Origin: an uncultured Eubacteriales bacterium
GTDB lineage: Bacteria > Bacillota > Clostridia > Oscillospirales > UBA644
Assembly: GCA_959604355.1 (NCBI GenBank)
Contig: CAUHAO010000012.1
Location: forward strand, 1-46,541
Length of the DNA stretch: 46,541 bases
Direction: 5' to 3'
The notes beneath the pieces were generated by a model, which saw nothing but the letters and a program-made list of their open reading frames with translations, made no database searches and was not told the DNA's origin. Made by a program: the position numbers and the translations under genes. Below, in pieces: positions 32,946 to 40,113 of the stretch (positions are counted from its first letter, which is position 1; every line of letters starts with the position of its first letter).

Positions 32946-35327
32946 ATGAACGTATCATATAAATGGCTCTCGACTTTCGTCGATATGAAAGAACCCGAAA
33001 GAAAAGATTTCATACATAAAATGTGCATGACGGGCACAGAGGTTACCGGTGTTTCCAACGCGGCAGACGAGATAAAAAAGGTCGTCGTATGCAGAATTCT
33101 CAAAATAGAGCAGCATCCCAACGCGGATAAGCTCGTGGTCTGCTCGGTCGATATCGGCGCGGCAGAACCGATACAGATAGTCACCGCGGCAAAGAACATG
33201 AAAGAGGGCGACCTCGTTCCCGTCGCACTCGACGGTGCATATCTTACGGGCGGAGAGCGCATCCACAAGGGTAAACTTCGCGGCGTTGAAAGCTGCGGCA
33301 TGTTCTGCTCCGTGGCGGAAATCGGACTTACTGTTTCGGATTATCCCGGCGCAATAGAAGACGGCCTTCTCATTCTTAAAAACGGAACCCCCGGCCAGGA
33401 TATATGTGACCTGCTCGGCCTTGACGACAATGTCTATGTTGCCGACATCGTTACGAACCGTCCCGACTGCCTTTCTATCATAGGCCTTGCAAGAGAAACA
33501 GCGTGCACATTCCGTGCACCGCTTCACATTCCGACTCCATCCGTTAAAGGTGTTGACGGCAAAATTGCGGATTATCTCAAAGTAACAGTCGAAAAATCGG
33601 ATCTCTGTCCGAGATACAGCGCGCGCATCGTCACAGACGTAAAGATTGCTCCCTCCCCTATGTGGATGGTCGAACGTCTGCGCGCAAGCGGTGTCCGCTC
33701 GATAAACAACATTGTGGATATAACCAACTATGTAATGCTCGAATACGGCCAGCCGATGCACGCGTTTGACTACGCTTGCGTAAGCGGCTCTCATATAAAT
33801 GTCCGCACCGCCGCACAAGGGGAAAAAATGATGACCCTTGACGGTCAGGAAAGGTCTCTCAGCTCCGACATGCTCGTCATCGCGGACGAAGTCAGACCCA
33901 TTGCCGTCGCAGGCGTTATGGGCGGCGAAAACAGCGAGATAAAAGACTCCACGACAACCGTCGTCTTTGAGTCTGCAAACTTCTTCGGCCCGTCCGTAAG
34001 AAAGACATCTAAAGCGCTCGGCATGCGCACCGAGTCCTCCGCACGTTTTGAGAAAAACCTCGACCCCATGCTCACCCAGGTCGCCCTCGACCGAGCATGC
34101 GAACTCGTGGAGATGCTCGGCGCAGGAAATGTCATCCGTGAAAAAATCGATATCGACCACAGCGACAAAACGTTGCGTACGCTTCCGCTCGAAAAGGACT
34201 GGATAAACCGCTATCTGAGCCTCAACATATCCGAGGAAGAAATGACGGATATCCTTGTACGCCTCGGATTTGAAGTCAAAGACGGCATTATCACCGTTCC
34301 GTCTTTCCGCTCCGACATTGAAAACAAATACGATATTTCCGAAGAAATCGCACGTTTTTACGGCTACGACAACATTCCCTCCGAGAACTTCAAAGCAGAT
34401 ATACGTTCCGGCGGATATACAGACAGACAGAAGTTTGACAAAAAACTCGGGGAAGTCCTCCGCGGCGCGGGAATGACAGAAACGATGACTTTCTCCTTCA
34501 TAAGCCCGAAATCTTACGATAAAATCGGCCTTCCTGCCGATGATAAGGCTCGCAACAGCCTTAAAATTCTCAACCCCCTCGGCGAAGATACCTCTGTCAT
34601 GAGAGCGTCCGCTCTGCCGTCGATGCTTGACGTGCTTGCAAGAAACTACTCCTTCCGCGTTCCCTCGGTCTACGCTTACGAAAACGCGACTGTGTATATC
34701 AAAAACGAAGATGAAAAACTTCTTCCCGAGGAAAAAACCGTCCTTTGTCTCGGTTTTTACGGCGATAACGGCGATTTCTTCACAATGAAAGGAATCGTTG
34801 AAAAAATTCTGGATAACATGAACATCAAAGCCTGCGAATTCATCCCCTGTACCGATAAAGCCTCATATCACCCCGGACGCACGGCATACATCGTATGCAA
34901 CGGCAAAACGCTCGGTGTGTTCGGACAGCTTCATCCGACCGTCGCAACAAGATACGATTTCGGTGAAGATGTCTATTGCGCGGAGATCGACCAGGATGCC
35001 CTATTTGAAATGAAAGCAGACGAAAAGACATATAAACCTCTGCCGAAATACCCCGCAGTAACGCGCGATATCGCGCTTATATGCCCGAAGGACGCGTACT
35101 CCGGAGACATTGAAAAACTCATCCGCAAGTACGCAGGCCCCACCCTTGAGGACATCAAAGTCTTTGACGTTTACACCGGCGCTCAGGTACTTACAGGACA
35201 CAAGAGTATCGCCTATGCTCTGACGCTCCGTGCCGCGGACAGAACTCTGCAGGAAAACGAAATAGAATCCATAATGAACAAACTCATCACAAGCCTTGAA
35301 GCGGAGGGAATAACCCTGCGCCGATAA
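32946..35327 (+). CDS. pheT: Phenylalanyl-tRNA synthetase beta subunit
   Basis: The large subunit, 793 residues. Domains in order: the N-terminal B1 part, the EMAP-like tRNA-binding domain (about 40-150, KIEQHPNADKLVVCSVDIG), the B3/B4 editing domain with SINNIVDITNYVMLEYGQPMH, the B5 domain, and a C-terminal anticodon-binding FDX-ACB domain (about 700-793, YPAVTRDIALICPKD). It clears mischarged Tyr-tRNA-Phe and recognises the tRNA. GGGGG lies 12 nt before the ATG. Transcription continues into ireB. Confidence 0.98.
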   Translation: MNVSYKWLSTFVDMKEPERKDFIHKMCMTGTEVTGVSNAADEIKKVVVCRILKIEQHPNADKLVVCSVDIGAAEPIQIVTAAKNMKEGDLVPVALDGAYLTGGERIHKGKLRGVESCGMFCSVAEIGLTVSDYPGAIEDGLLILKNGTPGQDICDLLGLDDNVYVADIVTNRPDCLSIIGLARETACTFRAPLHIPTPSVKGVDGKIADYLKVTVEKSDLCPRYSARIVTDVKIAPSPMWMVERLRASGVRSINNIVDITNYVMLEYGQPMHAFDYACVSGSHINVRTAAQGEKMMTLDGQERSLSSDMLVIADEVRPIAVAGVMGGENSEIKDSTTTVVFESANFFGPSVRKTSKALGMRTESSARFEKNLDPMLTQVALDRACELVEMLGAGNVIREKIDIDHSDKTLRTLPLEKDWINRYLSLNISEEEMTDILVRLGFEVKDGIITVPSFRSDIENKYDISEEIARFYGYDNIPSENFKADIRSGGYTDRQKFDKKLGEVLRGAGMTETMTFSFISPKSYDKIGLPADDKARNSLKILNPLGEDTSVMRASALPSMLDVLARNYSFRVPSVYAYENATVYIKNEDEKLLPEEKTVLCLGFYGDNGDFFTMKGIVEKILDNMNIKACEFIPCTDKASYHPGRTAYIVCNGKTLGVFGQLHPTVATRYDFGEDVYCAEIDQDALFEMKADEKTYKPLPKYPAVTRDIALICPKDAYSGDIEKLIRKYAGPTLEDIKVFDVYTGAQVLTGHKSIAYALTLRAADRTLQENEIESIMNKLITSLEAEGITLRR

Positions 35328-35342
35328 CAGAAAGGAGACCGT

Positions 35343-35600
35343 ATGGAAAACTTTAACAACAACACCGTAACTTTCTCCCTCAAGAACTCCGGCGAAGAAG
35401 AAATGAGAAAGATCCTCACAGCGGTCTATAACGCGCTCGTAGAGAAGGGTTATGAAAAACCGATAAACCAGATCGTCGGCTATCTCCTCTCCGAAGACCC
35501 GATATATATCACCAAGCACAACAACGCAAGAAATCTCATCCGCAAAATCGACCGTGATGAGCTTCTTTCGGCGATGGTAAAAAAATATCTCGAGTCTTGA
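35343..35600 (+). CDS. ireB: IreB family regulatory phosphoprotein (UPF0297)
   Basis: An 85-residue protein matching the UPF0297 family nearly end to end: TVTFSLKNSGEEEMRKIL, YNALVEKGYEKPINQIVGYL, SEDPIYITKHNNARNLIRKI and a Lys-rich tail. In Enterococcus faecalis IreB is phosphorylated by the PASTA kinase IreK and restrains cephalosporin resistance. Here the usual neighbours ruvX/yqgF and alaS are absent. It lies 15 bp after pheT, with AAAGGAG upstream, so it is probably in the pheST transcript. Confidence 0.93.
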   Translation: MENFNNNTVTFSLKNSGEEEMRKILTAVYNALVEKGYEKPINQIVGYLLSEDPIYITKHNNARNLIRKIDRDELLSAMVKKYLES

Positions 35601-35615
35601 ACGCGGAGGATATAA

Positions 35616-36134
35616 ATGCAGCAGGACATCTTTTTCGAGCAACTTTATACCCGTAAAAAAGGCGTAAAAGAATACGTATTGCAGGCGCTCATAATCATTG
35701 TCACTATTTTGCTTTCAGTCGCGGTATTCATGTTTCTGATGAGCCTGCAGCTGATGTTCAGCCTCATGCTCGCAACGTTCGCGATAATGGGGATACTTTA
35801 CGTCGGCTACAAGCAGTTCCTTAAGTTCAACATCGAATACGAATATATCTATCTCAACGGAGAAATGGACATTGATAGAATAATTTCCCGTTCCAACAGA
35901 AGCCGAATTGTCACAATGAAAGTCGAAGATATTTCACGCTTCGGAGAATACAACGAGGCTGCGGAAAGATCAATACAGTCCGTCGGGGTCGCAAAACGCT
36001 TCGACTTCCGCTCGAATACCGACAAACCGCTTTATTACGCCGTTTTCAAGCATAAAACCATGGGACAGACGGCGATAATCTTCGAGCCCGACGAACGCAT
36101 CCTCGGCGACATCAAAAAACGCATAAGATTCTGA
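35616..36134 (+). CDS. DUF6106-like two-helix membrane protein
   Basis: A 172-residue protein. A basic N-terminus (TRKKGVKEY) precedes two long transmembrane helices (about residues 20-66). A soluble beta-rich domain follows, with EYEYIYLNGEMDIDRII, SRSNRSRIVTMKVEDI and a C-terminal IFEPDERILGDIKKRI. This layout resembles the clostridial family annotated DUF6106, which is frequently found beside ireB or pheT. Function unknown. It begins 15 bp after ireB and presumably belongs to the same transcript. Confidence 0.8.
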   Translation: MQQDIFFEQLYTRKKGVKEYVLQALIIIVTILLSVAVFMFLMSLQLMFSLMLATFAIMGILYVGYKQFLKFNIEYEYIYLNGEMDIDRIISRSNRSRIVTMKVEDISRFGEYNEAAERSIQSVGVAKRFDFRSNTDKPLYYAVFKHKTMGQTAIIFEPDERILGDIKKRIRF

Positions 36135-36139
36135 AATCC

Positions 36140-36169
36140 GTATCCAATGGGAAATTTCTCATTGGATAC
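36140..36169. repeat. 30-bp near-perfect palindrome between the DUF6106-like gene and acpS
   Basis: The sequence from GTATCCAATG to CATTGGATAC is palindromic over 30 bp except for one G-A pair around the centre (AAATTT). No T-run follows on either strand, so it is not a typical terminator. A DNA-binding site or an RNA processing stem are both possible. Confidence 0.7.
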
Positions 36170-36196
36170 ATTTGACCGAAGAAAGGAGACGGCCGC

Positions 36197-36592
36197 ATGA
36201 AATATTGCATAGGCACAAAAATCACGGAGATTTCAAAAATCAAAAAATACATGCGGAACGCCACCTTTACAGATCGAGTCTTCACGGAAAAAGAGCGTAG
36301 TTTTTTCAGCACCCAAGGCCACAAGGAAATACCGACGGTCGCAGGTATGTTCTGCGCAAAAGCCGCCTGTATGAAAGCAATTTCTTCCGTCGTCGCATCC
36401 CCCGCATATTCGGAAATTGAGATATTACATAAGAAAAACGGACGCCCTTATATAAAATTCCACGGCAGACTTGAGCCTCTCAACGAGAGACTTCGCACCG
36501 ACGTGTCGATATCTCATTGCGACGCCTTCGCGACGGCTACAGTCATCGTGGTAAAACGTACTCCGAAAGACGGCACGAAAACAAATGGATGA
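36197..36592 (+). CDS. acpS: AcpS-family holo-ACP synthase homologue lacking its magnesium ligands
   Basis: AcpS normally transfers 4'-phosphopantetheine from CoA to acyl carrier protein. The fold is recognisable: FTDRVFTEKERSFF, TVAGMFCAKAACMKA, NGRPYIKF and DVSISHCDAFATA. The catalytic positions have changed. The conserved GIGxDI motif reads CIGTKI, so the metal-binding Asp8 is Lys8. The KEAxxKA motif reads KAACMKA, so the metal-binding Glu is Ala56. The conserved Arg of AGRF is Met51. The histidine of the SISH motif (His107) remains. The frame is intact at 131 residues. It overlaps nnrD by 8 bp. GGAG lies about 10 nt before the ATG. Activity is doubtful. Confidence 0.88.
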   Translation: MKYCIGTKITEISKIKKYMRNATFTDRVFTEKERSFFSTQGHKEIPTVAGMFCAKAACMKAISSVVASPAYSEIEILHKKNGRPYIKFHGRLEPLNERLRTDVSISHCDAFATATVIVVKRTPKDGTKTNG

Positions 36593-37412
36593 AACTCTCA
36601 TAACCTTTGACACGGTGAAAAACATTATAAAACCGCGTAAACAGGACACGCACAAAGGCTCATACGGCGCGCTCAAGCTCATTTGCGGCAGCCGCAATAT
36701 GACGGGAGCGGCAGCGCTCGCGTCAGAAGCCGCTTTGCGCACGGGCGTGGGCTTACTTTACGTCTCGACGGACGCATACGTTCGCCGTATTTTGCAGACG
36801 AAACTCACCGAACCCGTGTTTTGCGACATAAAGACCGTAACGGGCAAAGAGACCGCCGTGCTTGTCGGATGCGGGCTTTCCATGCGCCGAGCCCTCCTTG
36901 TAAAATACGCCATTTCTCTCGGACTTCCTACCGTAATAGACGCCGACGCACTGACATATCTCGGCGCCCACGGGAATATACTTCAAAGGGCGAAAAGTCC
37001 TTTGATACTGACACCGCACCCCGCGGAAATGTCGAGGCTGTGCGGCCTGAGCGTTGCCCAGATACAAGCTGACCGCGTCGGAACCGCACGTAAATACGCG
37101 GTCGAAAACTGCGTGACGCTCGTACTGAAAGGTCATAAGACCGTCGTCGCATTACCCGACGGTCGTGTATATGTCAACACGACGGGGAACGCAGGACTCG
37201 CAAAAGGCGGTAGCGGCGACGTACTGGCGGGAATAATCGCGTCTTTGCTCGCACAAGGTTATACCGCGGAAGAAAGCGCCGTTTCCGGCGTATGGCTTCA
37301 CGGAAAAGCAGCCGACGTACTCAAAGACGAGATTTCCGAATATGGGCTGCTTGCGTCAGATATACCGACTCAAGTCGCAAAGCTCTTAAAGGACTTCAAT
37401 TCGCCTCTGTAA
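36585..37412 (+). CDS. nnrD: ADP-dependent NAD(P)H-hydrate dehydratase (stand-alone)
   Basis: Repairs hydrated NAD(P)H. The 275-residue ribokinase-like domain shows HKGSYGALKLICGS, ALRTGVGLLYVST, the nucleotide region VIDADALTYL, TPHPAEMSRL and the catalytic loop GNAGLAKGGSGDVLAGII. Only the dehydratase is present. The N-terminal YjeF epimerase domain found in many Nnr fusions is absent, so the epimerase must be encoded elsewhere or be missing. It overlaps acpS by 8 bp, the normal Firmicutes arrangement. Confidence 0.95.
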   Translation: MDETLITFDTVKNIIKPRKQDTHKGSYGALKLICGSRNMTGAAALASEAALRTGVGLLYVSTDAYVRRILQTKLTEPVFCDIKTVTGKETAVLVGCGLSMRRALLVKYAISLGLPTVIDADALTYLGAHGNILQRAKSPLILTPHPAEMSRLCGLSVAQIQADRVGTARKYAVENCVTLVLKGHKTVVALPDGRVYVNTTGNAGLAKGGSGDVLAGIIASLLAQGYTAEESAVSGVWLHGKAADVLKDEISEYGLLASDIPTQVAKLLKDFNSPL

Positions 37413-37424
37413 GGAGGAATCGGA

Positions 37425-37832
37425 TTGAAAAAAACTTTTATCGCTGCTATTTTTCTTGCTTTTCTTCTTGTCGGATGCTCAAAAACCCCGACACCGAGAC
37501 GAACTGTCACTTCTTTTTCCGCACAGGCGGAAATTTTATGCACCGAAACGGGCGAAAAGTTCACCGCAACCGTTGACAACGACAAAATAACTGTCAGCGG
37601 CGGAAATCTTGCAGTACCGATAACGTACGAAAACGGGACGCTGTCATTCGCGAATAAAACTCTTGCCTGCAAATTGACCGAAACATCGGTCTTTGCATTG
37701 CCGCAAGTGATTTTGCGGGTACTCAACGGCGACACCCCCGACGGCGTTAGCGTCTCATCGCTTTCCGACGGAAAATTATCGCTTGATTTGTCTTATTTCC
37801 ATGTGGATATCATTTTTGGAGACACAGAATGA
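37425..37832 (+). CDS. Small predicted lipoprotein in the acpS-alr cluster
   Basis: A 135-residue protein with a clear lipoprotein signal (KKTFIAAIFLAFLLVGC). The mature part is beta-rich and short (ITVSGGNLAVPITYENG). The start is TTG at 37425, set by GGAGG 7 nt upstream. No ATG fits. In B. subtilis the lipoprotein gene ydcC lies between acpS and alr, but YdcC is far longer, so this is a positional counterpart rather than a clear orthologue. Its stop overlaps the alr start (ATGA). Confidence 0.85.
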   Translation: MKKTFIAAIFLAFLLVGCSKTPTPRRTVTSFSAQAEILCTETGEKFTATVDNDKITVSGGNLAVPITYENGTLSFANKTLACKLTETSVFALPQVILRVLNGDTPDGVSVSSLSDGKLSLDLSYFHVDIIFGDTE

Positions 37833-39016
37833 ACACTACCGCGAAAAGAACGTGGGTCAATATAGACCTCGACGCTCTTGATTCAAACTTCACAAACATC
37901 AAACGCTGCGTACATGACGGATGTAAAATAATGTCCGTAGTCAAGGCAGGGGCTTACGGTCACGGAGCAGTGAGAGTCGCTTCGGAACTTGAAAGCCGCA
38001 CAGACTGGTTTGCCGTCTCCAACACGGACGAGGCAATGCAGTTGCGCTGTGCATCGATCAAAAAACCCATTCTTATTTTAGGATATTCCGACCCCGAGCT
38101 CATTACGTACCTCGCCGACAACGGTATAACTCAAACCGTATATTCCGAAGAATATGCCGTTCGGATTGCGGAAAAGCTCTCTCAGGCGGGCAAAAAGATG
38201 AGTGTGCATATAAAAATAGACACGGGCATGAACCGTATAGGTTTTGCGGCATACAGTGAAGAAGACGCGGAAAACTCCGCGCGCATCATCGCAGGAATCC
38301 ACGAAAAATATCCGTGTCTCGAATTTGAAGGCATTTTCTCACACTTTGCCGTCGCCGACACTCTTGACAACGAATTTACGAAAACTCAGTTCGACCGTTT
38401 CATGAATATCGTCGAAAAACTTGAACGTTACGGCATAAAATTCGCTCTGCGCCACATCTGCAACAGCGCGGCAACGATAAATAATCCCGAAATGCACCTT
38501 GATATGGTCCGCCCCGGACTCATTCTTTACGGACTGTATCCCGACGAGGTTAAAAAGAATATCGGTCTTGTTCCCGTAATGGAGCTTCGCTCTGTTGTTT
38601 CTCACGTTCACACGCTCAAAAAAGGCGAAACAGTCAGCTACGGCAGACTTTTCACCGCCGAAAAGGACATGAAGATCGCAACGGTGCCCGTAGGTTACGC
38701 AGACGGACTTTTCCGCTCTCTTTCGGGAAGCACGTCGTTTTATATCTCCGGAAACGCAAACACTCTCGCACCTCAGATCGGCAGAATCTGTATGGACCAA
38801 TGCATGCTCGATGTCACAGGGCTTGACGTTAAACAGGATGACGAAGTGACGATCTTCGGGAAAAACCCGAACGTCGCGTCTCTCGCGACCGTGGCGGGAA
38901 CTATCCCGTACGAACTGATGTGTGCAGTTTCCCAACGCGTACCGAGAATATACGTCAAAAACGGCGTACCCATTGATATCATGACCTGTTTCGAGAACGA
39001 CGGCTGCATTTTCTGA
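37829..39016 (+). CDS. alr: Alanine racemase
   Basis: A PLP enzyme that makes D-alanine for peptidoglycan. The 395-residue protein carries the PLP-lysine motif as SVVKAGAYGHGAV (the common form is VVKANAYGHG), the helix HIKIDTGMNRIGF, RPGLILYGLYP, VSYGRLFTA with the catalytic tyrosine region of the C-terminal beta domain, and the dimer-active-site segment GRICMDQCMLD. Translationally coupled to the preceding lipoprotein gene by a 4-bp overlap. Confidence 0.97.
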   Translation: MNTTAKRTWVNIDLDALDSNFTNIKRCVHDGCKIMSVVKAGAYGHGAVRVASELESRTDWFAVSNTDEAMQLRCASIKKPILILGYSDPELITYLADNGITQTVYSEEYAVRIAEKLSQAGKKMSVHIKIDTGMNRIGFAAYSEEDAENSARIIAGIHEKYPCLEFEGIFSHFAVADTLDNEFTKTQFDRFMNIVEKLERYGIKFALRHICNSAATINNPEMHLDMVRPGLILYGLYPDEVKKNIGLVPVMELRSVVSHVHTLKKGETVSYGRLFTAEKDMKIATVPVGYADGLFRSLSGSTSFYISGNANTLAPQIGRICMDQCMLDVTGLDVKQDDEVTIFGKNPNVASLATVAGTIPYELMCAVSQRVPRIYVKNGVPIDIMTCFENDGCIF

Positions 39017-39086
39017 TTTGAAAAATGACTTTTCGCGTAAAACACAAATGCCCCGTCGGACGATCAACGAAAGAAATGAACAATAA

Positions 39087-39623
39087 ATGATACTCTATTT
39101 TTTTGATACACGTTGCAAAAACAGCGACGCGACAGACAAACTCATACTCAAAAGCACGCTAATGTATGCAAAAGAAAAGGGTATACACGTTTCCGACAAT
39201 TTGCCGACAGTCGTGCGCTCTCAACGGGGAAAACCGTATATCGAAGGACTCCCTCTGCATGTCAGCGTGGCTCACACCGACAACATGGTGATAGTCGGCG
39301 TCTCTCAGATAAATTTCGGCATAGACTGCGAACGGCGCACCAGAAAAATAACGAATATGAAAGCCGTTGTCCGCCGCCGGTTCACCGAAGAAGAGCAGCG
39401 TTATGTAGCCGTTTCCGAAGAAGGCGCTGCGGAAAGATTTATTGAAGTCTGGGTCAAAAAAGAAGCGTACGTTAAATACCTCGGATCGGGTCTTGCGGAT
39501 CTGTCCTGCGCGGAAACCGAAAAATTCGCAGAAAACTTTTTTATGACCGAACGGAACGGTATAATCATCTGCGTCTACACGCCGTATAAACCCGAAAGCA
39601 TCGGAACAGTCGTCATTAAATAA
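39087..39623 (+). CDS. Sfp-type 4'-phosphopantetheinyl transferase
   Basis: A 178-residue member of the Sfp/AcpT family. The substrate region is GKPYIEGLPLHVSVAHTDN. The metal-binding motif is GIDCERR (Asp80, Glu82), and the second motif is WVKKEAYVKYLGSGL with Glu126 and Lys125/Lys130, so the catalytic residues look intact. Sfp-type enzymes usually activate secondary-metabolism carrier proteins but can act on fatty-acid ACP. No NRPS or PKS genes lie near. It sits 70 bp after alr, in the cluster whose first gene encodes a defective-looking AcpS. The ribosome site is weak, and a stop codon just before the ATG rules out an upstream start. Confidence 0.9.
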   Translation: MILYFFDTRCKNSDATDKLILKSTLMYAKEKGIHVSDNLPTVVRSQRGKPYIEGLPLHVSVAHTDNMVIVGVSQINFGIDCERRTRKITNMKAVVRRRFTEEEQRYVAVSEEGAAERFIEVWVKKEAYVKYLGSGLADLSCAETEKFAENFFMTERNGIIICVYTPYKPESIGTVVIK

Positions 39624-39640
39624 AAATATGTGGAAAATAC

Positions 39641-39669
39641 TTGACAAAAACAAGAACTTTTGCTATAAT
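39641..39669 (+). promoter_or_regulatory. Consensus sigma-A promoter of the DUF805 gene
   Basis: TTGACA, a 17-nt spacer and TATAAT. Transcription would start about 50 nt before the start codon. Confidence 0.93.
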
Positions 39670-39678
39670 AATATAAAG

Positions 39679-39697
39679 ATATGTGTTAACCACATAT
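39679..39697. repeat. Palindrome at the transcription start of the DUF805 gene
   Basis: ATATGTG and CACATAT are 7-bp arms around the 5-nt spacer TTAAC, placed from about +3 to +21 of the predicted transcript. It could be an operator or a 5' stem-loop. Confidence 0.6.
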
Positions 39698-39724
39698 AAT
39701 TTGTATTTTAAGGAGACCTGTATC

Positions 39725-40042
39725 ATGTTAATCAAAGCTTACAAAGAGTTTTGGACCCGCTACATTGATTTTGAAGGCAAAACCGACCGTCCTATGTTCT
39801 GGTACTATGTACTTGCAGAAATCATAGTCAACGCTGTATTTTATGTTTTGTCTCTTATTATTCCCGGCGTAGCCAATGTTTTGACGACCATTTACTCCAT
39901 AGCGGCCCTCATCCCGAGTATCGCTATAATCGTTCGCAGACTCCGTGACGCAAGTGAGCATTGGGCAAACATTTTCTGGATATTCCTTCCCCTCGTCGGC
40001 TGGATAATTCTCATCGTTAAACTTTGCAAAGAATCCAAATAA
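39725..40042 (+). CDS. DUF805 family membrane protein
   Basis: A 105-residue protein with the DUF805 layout: a short N-terminus ending in FEGKTDRPMFWYYVLAE (the usual F-x-GRxxRxxFW pattern), three to four hydrophobic helices, and the conserved VRRLRDASEHWANIFW segment before the last helix. Its function is unknown. The start is the ATG at 39725, with GGAG 9 nt upstream. The gene has its own consensus promoter and terminator, separate from the alr cluster. Confidence 0.92.
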   Translation: MLIKAYKEFWTRYIDFEGKTDRPMFWYYVLAEIIVNAVFYVLSLIIPGVANVLTTIYSIAALIPSIAIIVRRLRDASEHWANIFWIFLPLVGWIILIVKLCKESK

Positions 40043-40068
40043 ATAATTGACTGAAAATGAATTAATAA

Positions 40069-40105
40069 ATCTCCCCGCAGAGTTTTCCGCGGGGAGATCT
40101 TTATA
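40069..40105. terminator. Terminator between the DUF805 gene and the convergent GH123-like gene
   Basis: A 10-bp stem (ATCTCCCCGC/GCGGGGAGAT) with CTTTATATATT on the plus side and TTTATTAATT on the minus side. Confidence 0.88.
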
Positions 40106-40113
40106 TATTATTT

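Noticed and set aside
32955..34160. A 401-codon open frame on the minus strand opposite pheT
   Set aside because: Lies fully within pheT, which has all expected domains. No start signal or family match.
37425..37832. Calling the lipoprotein before alr a YdcC orthologue
   Set aside because: Position matches B. subtilis ydcC, but the protein is far too short and I see no shared motif.
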